A stretch of 64,000 bases of DNA from Salminus brasiliensis (Eukaryota; Chordata; Actinopteri; Characiformes; Bryconidae), in assembly GCF_030463535.1 (NCBI RefSeq), contig NC_132901.1:5216640-5280639 (forward strand). The letters are read 5' to 3'. Position 1 is the stretch's first letter; every line of letters starts with the position of its first letter. The notes beneath the pieces were generated by a model. The model made no database searches. It was not told the DNA's origin and worked only from the letters and a program-made list of their open reading frames with translations. This document shows, one piece after another, positions 26,710-35,700 of this stretch. Both the position numbers and the translations under genes were made by a program.

Positions 26710-29700
26710 TATCATTATTTGTTGAAGGAACTTTTTTTCATGTGTTTTTAATTGATTTCCAGTGACCTCGGGTTGGGGCAGACGCAGGACGACAGCATCG
26801 TGGGCCTGAGGCAGGCCAAGCAGCCTCCGCCCGCCGTGCCCATCAGCGGAAACCTGTCGTCCAGCAACCCTGACTTGGCACAAGGCCAACAGCGCATCAT
26901 CGATTATAGCACGCAACCACCCGGTAACTGCAATACTCTGTTTACAACTTAGTCAGGGTTAATTCAGCTACCTACTAATCAGTTAGAGCAAAATCGTCAG
27001 TCAACTAAATCACAGTAATATTCGTTTCTTATGTATGTTTGTTTAGCCATTTGAGTCACAGCTAGGAGTCTGTAAATATGAGCATGTATCAAATATTTGC
27101 AATTTTAGGCATTATTCTACTTTACTACTACTTTATCAAGCCTCAGATAAGCAGCCCTGAAGCGAAGTGCTAGACCTTCCCACGTTTTCCTTCAGTTAAC
27201 CCAGTGCACAGCTCTTCCGTTCTGCCTCCCTGCTTTACTGTCCTGCGCAGTGCTACCTATACACAGCGTGTTTGTATCTGTAGTATGTGTATGTGTATGT
27301 GTGTGTGTTTGGTGTCCATGTGCGTACAAGTGCCCTGCTGAATAAGTCTGTAACACCTGTGTGATGTTCTAACTTTTCTGGAACCTTCTTCTTGCTCACA
27401 GCACCTGGATTCACTCGTGAGTACTCGCGCACTGATGGAGCTCCTTCCCGCTGCCTTTGTAGAAAAACCTGCCTTTTTCTTAGAGACCCGTCTCAGAGCT
27501 CCTATCACTTCTCTACGGCTCTCTTCTCTGGGGCCCTTCCTCTTGGCTCTGTCTGTAGATTCTTCAGTAGTTCTAATGGTGCTCTCTGTCTCTCTGTATA
27601 TAGTGGTCTTGCTGATCCAGTCGTCTCTGTAGATCTCTCTCTCTCTTCTCAGACGGCTCCTTGTTTTGGTTGCAGTTATGGCTGTGTCCTAGTCTCTGAA
27701 TGAAGGGCTACCTGTCTCCTCATACATTCGCTGTGCAATTGTAATTAGGGCTGCAATTATGAAAAATGCGTCAGTCATTATTAGGACGTTGCCTCTGGCC
27801 CAAATTAAACGCTGTTAAATTACAGCATCTGCTGTGAACATGCATGTCGACCCCCTAAAGTGGACTTTTGGATTAAAGACAATGAAAACCTCCTTCTAAT
27901 GCTGTACCTTGAAGGTGGGAGGAGCTTTAGGTTGACTAACACTTTAAGGTAGATGTGATTGCTTGCTAACATGCTGCTGAATTTTCTATACTATGACTAG
28001 TTTTAGGCCAGACTGTCCTTTTAAAAATATGCTCTGTAAGCCTTATGCTCTTTTTAACATCAACACTGATTCACATTGACATTCTGTCACAACCGCTTCG
28101 CATTAGAGCATCGAAATAGCCAGCAGGTTTATAGATCGTGCAAACAGTCCTGAGCTGCAGCCCTAATTGTAAGTCCTACTTATAACTACTCGAACTTCTG
28201 TTCCCTGTCCGCTTTCATCAGGGTGAAGCCACCTTCATCTTTCTGTCTTTCTAGTGTCTTTAGCCACACTTCTAAAATCTCCGTTTTGCCCGTCTTGCCT
28301 GTCTGCAGCTGCTGTTCTAACAATTCTCTGCTCACTAGAATGTCTTTAGTAGTGCTTCTTCTTCCATTACGTGATTCCTCAGCCCCCTAGATACCGTATG
28401 TGGATTTCTGGTCTCCAGTAATCTGGGTTCTAGATCAAAAGCGCTGGTTCTTTGGTCGATTTATGGCTACTTCAGTTCCAACAGGCCATATGCATGCGAT
28501 TTGTATTGTGGCGGTCGGACCCTGGTGATGGTGAGATAAGCCTGATTTGGCGATCCTGACTGTTGTTATTGTGAGCTTTCACTTTGGTCTACCTCATAGC
28601 TTCAGTCTGGCACAGTCTGGCTTCAGCCTTTTGTTGCCATGCTTAGACCCGGTGATGCCGCAGCCATCTGTGGCCCTTCCTCTCCCCCCATTACTCAGTG
28701 CAGTGCTAGTCTGTTAGCTGATGTATCAGAGCTGGTAGTTGGTGCTCTCCTCCAAGCGTGTTAAGCTGTCTGATGACCTTACGTTAGCAGCAGTTTGGTG
28801 CCGCTTCATGGATTTGGAGGAAGCACATGCTAGCCCTCACCCTCCCAGCACTGGTAGCATCATGTGATGGGGGCACACCTAGCTAGTGGTTGGGAAATGA
28901 ACATATATTAGACCTACAAGTGCCACCACATTGTTTACGTTTGTAATTGTGTACATTTTCATTGCTGAAGCCATTAGTGAAATGTTTCTCTAAGGTTTTA
29001 TTTCCCTGAACAAGGCACTAATTGTACTTCCCATGGTGGGCATTTAGAATTTAGTGGAAAATATAATCAGTAGACGAGTCGTGTGCTGAGATAATCGTTC
29101 GGTGTAGCCCTAAATGTGTCTTCTTAATTGCTCAGGTCAGTGCGGTGACCAAATGAGATGCCAGACTGAAGCTAATGTGAAAATGTGAAGCAAAGTGAAA
29201 GCTTACGAACTGCAGGATGGCTGAACCTGGCTACCGGTGTATAGTAGTAGCTGTCCAAGTTAGCCTGGTTAATTAGATTTGTGTGAATTCCTTTACAGAA
29301 TTACAAGATCAGGTCCTGCGGGTTTTCAAGGCTGACCAACAGAGTCGCTACCTGCTGATCAATAGGGACACCACAGCCCGAGAGACGGCCAATCTGGCCA
29401 TCAAAGAGTTTGGTCTCACTGGAGGTCCTGAAGCGTATTCTCTGTGTGAGGTGTCCGTCACCCCGGAGGGCGTCATCAAACAGAGGCGGCTTCCGGATCA
29501 GCTCTCGAAACTGGCCGACAGGATTCAGCTCTGCGCCAGGTAGGCTAGGGGAAAGGCCTCCCTTCAAAATCCACGATGTCCGCGAGAACTCGTCCTCCGC
29601 TAACTGTGTGTGGGTTTGTTTATGTCTCAGGTATTACCTTAAGAGCAACATGGAGACAGAGACTTTGTGCTCGGACGTCGAGGCTCAGGAGCTGCAGCGG

Positions 29701-32700
29701 GAGTCTCAGGTGTGCCTGCTGTCCCTGAGCTCCACAGAGATAGCCAATCAGCTCTCGGCGCGCAACTACCTGCTGTTCGCCAGCGTCGAGCCCACCGATT
29801 ACATCACAGACCTCTTTAAGCTCCGCCCACACGACCGGCCCGCAAACCTTCGCAACTTTGAGGACCTCATCAATCAGGAGACCTTCTGGGTCGCCACGGA
29901 GATCGTGCGAGAAGCCAACCAGGTCAAAAGAATGAAGATCATCAAGCACTTCGTTAAAGTCGCCCTCCACTGCAGGGAGTGCAAGAACTTCAACTCCATG
30001 TTTGCCATTATCAGGTACGTCGTCACGACTTGCTGTTGTGTGTGTGTGTGTCTGATTAAATCTGATTCGTTCTTATTTTCCCTGCAGTATCTGATCCAAC
30101 ATAATTTCTTTATATACAGATAGTCATTGTAACCAGTTGTAGTTACTGTATGTCTTGCTTTACTTAAAGCTGCATTATGTGAGAATTGGTATTTCTCTCT
30201 TCTGGGCTCCCCCTACAGTCAGGAAGTGTAACTTGCGCTTTGAGCCTCTACTAAAGGATACACCTTACACGTGCATTTCTGGACAAGCTGATAGATTAAG
30301 AACTTTTGCTGACGTCATTGATTATCCCTCCCTCAGCGGGCTGAATCTGGCCCCTGTCTCTCGGCTGCGCGCCACCTGGGAGCGGCTGCCCAGCAAATAC
30401 GAGAAGCTGTTGTCCGAGCTCCAGGAAGTCTTCGATCCTTCGAGGAACATGGCCAAATACCGCAACCTGCTGAACAAGCACAACCTCCAGCCTCCAATCA
30501 TCCCTCTCTTTCCTGTCATCAAGAAAGACCTCACCTTCCTCCACGAGGGTAAGACCCATAACCCCTAGACCCACCTGCAGCTTTGAGATCTCCCCTTTTG
30601 ACTAGAATTTTGAGCATTTCCACTTGCTGTGTTCTAGGCAACGATTCTAAAGTGGACGGTCTGGTGAACTTTGAGAAGTTGAGGATGATTGCTCGAGAGA
30701 TCCGACACGTGGTTAGAATGGCCTCCGTCAACATGGACCCGACGATGCTGTTTAAAACGAGGTACGCCTGGACTTGCATACAGTCTAGCTCTGACCCATG
30801 CTCAGAGTTCTGCTTATCCTGAACAGTCACTTGTTGTTTTAAATGCTTTACATGCAAATAAAATACACACTCTCACCTGCTTCAAAGGGCCCATATCTTG
30901 GACAACCAAATTTTCCTAAATCCGAGGGATTTTTATTTATTTATTTATTTATTTTTTAAACCTGTGTATAATAGTATAAGTCTTCTGATGTCATTTACTT
31001 TACTAAATGTCCGATATCAACGATTTCTGACTGATTTTTTTTCCCCGCCAAACTATTCTATTGAATCTAAGGGATAAAGACACGTTGTAAGCTGGTCACT
31101 GGCCGCAGATCTCAAGGAAAGAAAGTATAAATATACGAGAGAAAAGTGGGATATGGGCCCTTTAATGATTGTTTGGGTCGTATTTCTGCCAGCAGTGTTT
31201 GTGCTTGATGTCTTACTGGGCTCTTCCAGTGGTCTGTGGCCTCTGTTCTGTGGGCTTCACTGTATAAGCACCTGTCTGTCTCTCTCCTCTTCCTGTCTGT
31301 CTTTCTCTCCATCCTCCTCTTTGGTGTCCTCACGGCTCTGTGTTTTAGGAAGAAAAAGTGGAGGAGTCTTGGGTAAGTGGGACTGTAGCACACGCTCGCT
31401 TTCTGGTTTGTTTGTTTGTTTGTTTGTTTGTTTGTTTTTCACACACACTGGTTTAACTCCTCGTCTCCTGTCGTCTCTTTCCCTGTTAGTGTTCTGTTAA
31501 CATCGCTGTGTTTGTGTTGTTAACTGAAGTAACACTGAGCGGATGCAGTAGCTCACCTTGTTTTAGATAATCCTGCTAGTAACTACCCTCTCTCCTCCTC
31601 TTCTTTCCTCTCCTCTTCTTCTTTTTTTCTTCTCCCTCTCTCTCCTCCTCTACTTTCCTCTCTCCTCCTCTTCTTTCCTCTCCTCTTCTTCTTTTTTTCT
31701 TCTCCCTCTCTCTCCTCCTCTTCTTTCCTCTCTCCTCCTCTTTTTTCTTCTCTCCTCCTCTTCTTTCCTCTCTCCTCTCCTCCTCTTCTTTCCTCTCTCC
31801 TCTCCTCCTCTTCTTTCCTCTCTCCTCCTCTCCTCCTCTTCTTTCCTCTCTCCTCCTCGTCTTTCCTCTCTCCTCCTCGTCTTTCCTCTCTCCTCTCCTC
31901 CTCTTCTTTCCTCTCTCCTCCTCTCCTCCTCTTCTTTCCTCTCTCCTCCTCTTTTTTCTTCTCTCCTCCTCTTCTTTCCTCTCTCCTCTCCTCCTCTTCT
32001 TTCCTCTCTCCTCCTCGTCTTTCCTCTCTCCTCCTCGTCTTTCCTCTCTCCTCTCCTCCTCTTCTTTCCTCTCTCCTCCTCTCCTCCTCTTCTTTCCTCT
32101 CTCCTCCTCGTCTTTCCTCTCTCCTCCTCTCCTTCTCCCTTCCTCTCCTCCTCTCCTGTCTTCTCCTCTTCTTTCCTCTCTCCTCCTCTCTCCTCTTCTT
32201 TCCTCTCTCCTCCTCTCTTCTCTTCTTTCCTCTCTCCTCCTCGTCTTTCCTCTCTCTTCCTCGTCTTTCCTCTCTCCTCCTCTCCTTCTCCCTTCCTCTC
32301 CTCCTCTCTTGTCTTCTCCTCTTCTTTCCTCTCTCCTCCTCTCTCCTCTTCTTTCCTCTCTCCTCCTCTCTCCTCCTCTCTCCTCGTCTGGAAAAGCATG
32401 GGTAGACTGTAACACACTAAAAGCTTTAGTGCATGCCTGAGCAGCATTATTAATATTCCTCTCTGCTTTCAATGAGGGATTCTCCAGTCTGAAGCGAGTC
32501 AACTGCATTACTTTTTGGCTGAACTTCAGATCTACAGTCTGATTCAACTTAAAAAACAAAAAAAACTAAACAAAACAACAATTGTACAATAATATGCCCG
32601 TGTTTGTGTACGGTTGTCAAATTATACACACACTGATGTTGAAATGTGAAATAGTCACAAATCCCCTACAGAGAACTTTTTACTGCATCTAATTAACTCA

Positions 32701-35700
32701 ATTATTAAAAGATTGTTTAGTGGACTAATTGATCAGAAAGGGGGGGGGGGTGTACAAAGCATGTGACACATTTGTTTTCCAAATATGTGACCATTATAGC
32801 AAATCATAGAAACTGCTGTGAGATTTCGTGATGCATTGAATCGCTTCCTAAAAACACACAATCATTGAATCTCTGCCAGGTCAGAGATCCACCCACCCCT
32901 GCCCACCCCCAATTCCTTTTCTCCACTTTACTCATTCACTCTCAACCTGTGTGTGTGTGTGTGTGTAGGTCTCTGAGTCAGGTGAGCAGCTCCTCTTTGT
33001 CTGAGGTGGGGACAGTGGGGCAGCGGAGGCGCGGCAGGCGGAGCTCCTTCCTCAGCGCTAAGAAGCTGTACGAGGCGGAGCTGATGAGCAGGCGAGTGCG
33101 ACAGTATCTGGACATGCTCACATACGAGAGCAACGAAGAGACCTTGCACACACTCTCCCTGCAGTGGGAGCCTGCCACCAACACGGGTGAGTTGAGCGAT
33201 TTTCCTTCTAGTTTGTGGGCTCTCCTTACAGTCAGGAAGTAGAATTCTATAGGATACACTTTACATGCATTTCTGGACAAGCTGGGAGATACAGAACCGT
33301 CACTGAAAGAGGAAGAACTACGTGGACTGAGGCACAACACAGCTCTCGTAAACGTTGTCCTGCCCACGTAACCAGTGTTACACAGTGCAGTGAGCAGCGT
33401 GATTAAAAAAATTAGCACGTGGCTATGTTTACAGTATCGCAGTATATCACAATATACTGAATCGTAACTCCTGTATCGTGACGCGTATCGTTCTTCTGCC
33501 CTGTGTGTTACATGTATGTTAGTGTTGGTCATTTTTGTAATAAATACATTGCGTGTTTGTTCATGTGTATGTGTGTGTTTACATTTATCTGTTGTTGGAT
33601 CTCTGTGTGTGTGTGTGTGTGTGTGTTAGTGTGTAAGACCACTGCAGAAAAGCGGAGAGTTGACGCCTCTCCAGTCAATCAGAGAAGCTCCACTCCAAAC
33701 CATCCGGCTAGCAAGAAGCCAACTGGCAAAGAACTGCCTCCGTTTGGTAAGATGCGCACACGATCTGTCCAAATGTTTGTGGACACCCCTTCTACTTTGC
33801 GTTGCACCCATTGCTGACACAGATATGCAAATGCGCAGATAAACATGAGCCTGTGAACCAGTGGAACTCCATCCAATGCTTTTGGGACTAGTCAGGGGTG
33901 GTGAGCATCCAACATCCTGACCTCACAAACGCTCTTGTTGCTGAATACTGTCAAATCTTCACAGCAGTTGTCAAGAATATAGTAGAAAGCCTTCCCTGTA
34001 CCTTGAACAGTAGAGCCAGTTACTCCAACAAAAGGAGGATATTTTGATTTTGAAGAAACAATGAATGGGCAGGTGTCCCAATACTTTTGGGACATATATA
34101 ATATAAAAGATTGTGTATGTATGTATAATTAACCATGGTACTTTATCCCAGATTACCCCATATATAGCAGTTATTTGCTTTAATTTACTTTAATTCGCTA
34201 ATGAAGAAATACTATGGATTAATAATGTGTTATACAGATGTTCTCAAATCACATTTAATGGCATTAATATTTTGTATTTAGAGTCGTTGAGTGGTTTTAA
34301 ATATGTGTGTGTTTGTGTGTGTGTTTGTTTATAGGTGCCCGATCCCCTGGGTCCTTAAAGAAGATTCTCTCGCTTTCAGAGGAGGCGCAAGAGAGGCAAA
34401 GAAGGCAGCCAGATGACAACCAGTCAAACGCCTCCTCTGTACTCTCCTCTCCGCCTACTTCACCTAACGTCACACCTAGAAAAGGTGCGAACGCTCTGAA
34501 CGGTGCTAATGCTTTAAAACAGTGCTTACCTTCCATTAGGGAGGGGGGGGGACGTTTCCAAACCTCCTATATATAACACCCATAGCTTTAAAAGGTCTGT
34601 TCCGTACATGCATATAGGTGTGTTTTACCTCCATCTGTCCTTGTTCCATAGGACCGTACCTGGCTGTGAATGAAGCCCCAGATCAGCTGAGTCTGCTGAG
34701 CTCCTCGTCCTCCGACATCATGGCAGACGACCACCCTCACCCTCACGCACACGGCCTCTCTCACACACATACGCACTCGCACGCTCATGGCGCGCACCGG
34801 ACGGAGCCTGACCAAATCAGCCTCGGGTGAGAGCCTACGCAGTCACGCAACTGCCCACAATGGTGCTTGTTTTCTTCAGAATCGGGGTTTGAGATATTTT
34901 CGAGTAATTGGACCTGGCCTGTTTATGTTTCAAAAACAATAGATCAACCGTACGACACAGTCAACTCCAGTATAAATAATCATCAAACTGAAATCTGTTT
35001 AAGAAACAAGTCCAAAAACCCCTTTTGCATCTGCTTCCACTACAACAATTCATCTTAAACAGTAGAAGACCGTAAACAGAGTAGATTCTCTAAACATCTT
35101 GAATTAGGTAGGACGGTTGGAACGTGAAGCAGCTTGAAGCAAACATCACACCATCTGTAAAACAGCTGAAGACGGGGCTCCGGGTGGTCCAGCGGACTAA
35201 GGCACTGTCACTGTGATGAGAGGATCGCTGGTTCGAGGGAGCACAATTGGCCTTGCTCTCTCTAGGGGTGGGTAGATGGCGCCCCCCCCCCCCCCCACAC
35301 ACACACACACATCCCTCACATAGTGCAGCACTGGCAGTCACTGGCGTCTGCTAGCCGGTGCATCAGAGCCAGGGATGCGGTGCTTCCCTCCAGGTGCATA
35401 GGTTGCCTGGTGACGTCGCATCAGCAGCAGTTTGAAAAAGAGGTGTAGGGGGGTGGGGGGGTCAACAATCCCCCAAAGAAGAATTGCAGGGTTCATTGGT
35501 TCTGAGCCCAGAGGGTAACTTTTCCACACGGACACGGCTCGGCAAGGAATGTTTACAAACCAGGCTAAGCCAAGCTTTCTCAGCACAGTTAGGTAACCGT
35601 GCTTGGGGCCACAGAGCCGTTTGCTTTATGCCTTTTGGAAATCAGGTCATCTTTTAATCTGTGGTAATCATTTGATTCATTTGATTCATTTGATTCATTT

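Larger units (their letters stand above)
26924..29298. other. rapgef2 intron upstream of the RA-domain exon
   Basis: Apart from the candidate 15-nt exon at 27402 and a SINE-like fragment at 28676-28780, I see nothing definite here. Confidence 0.5.

Noticed and set aside
31576..32559. Long minus-strand open frames rich in Arg, Glu and Lys (up to 327 residues)
   Set aside because: They are translations of the polypurine strand of the 800-bp CT tract, which lacks stops in several frames at once. No start context, domain or splice structure supports a gene.
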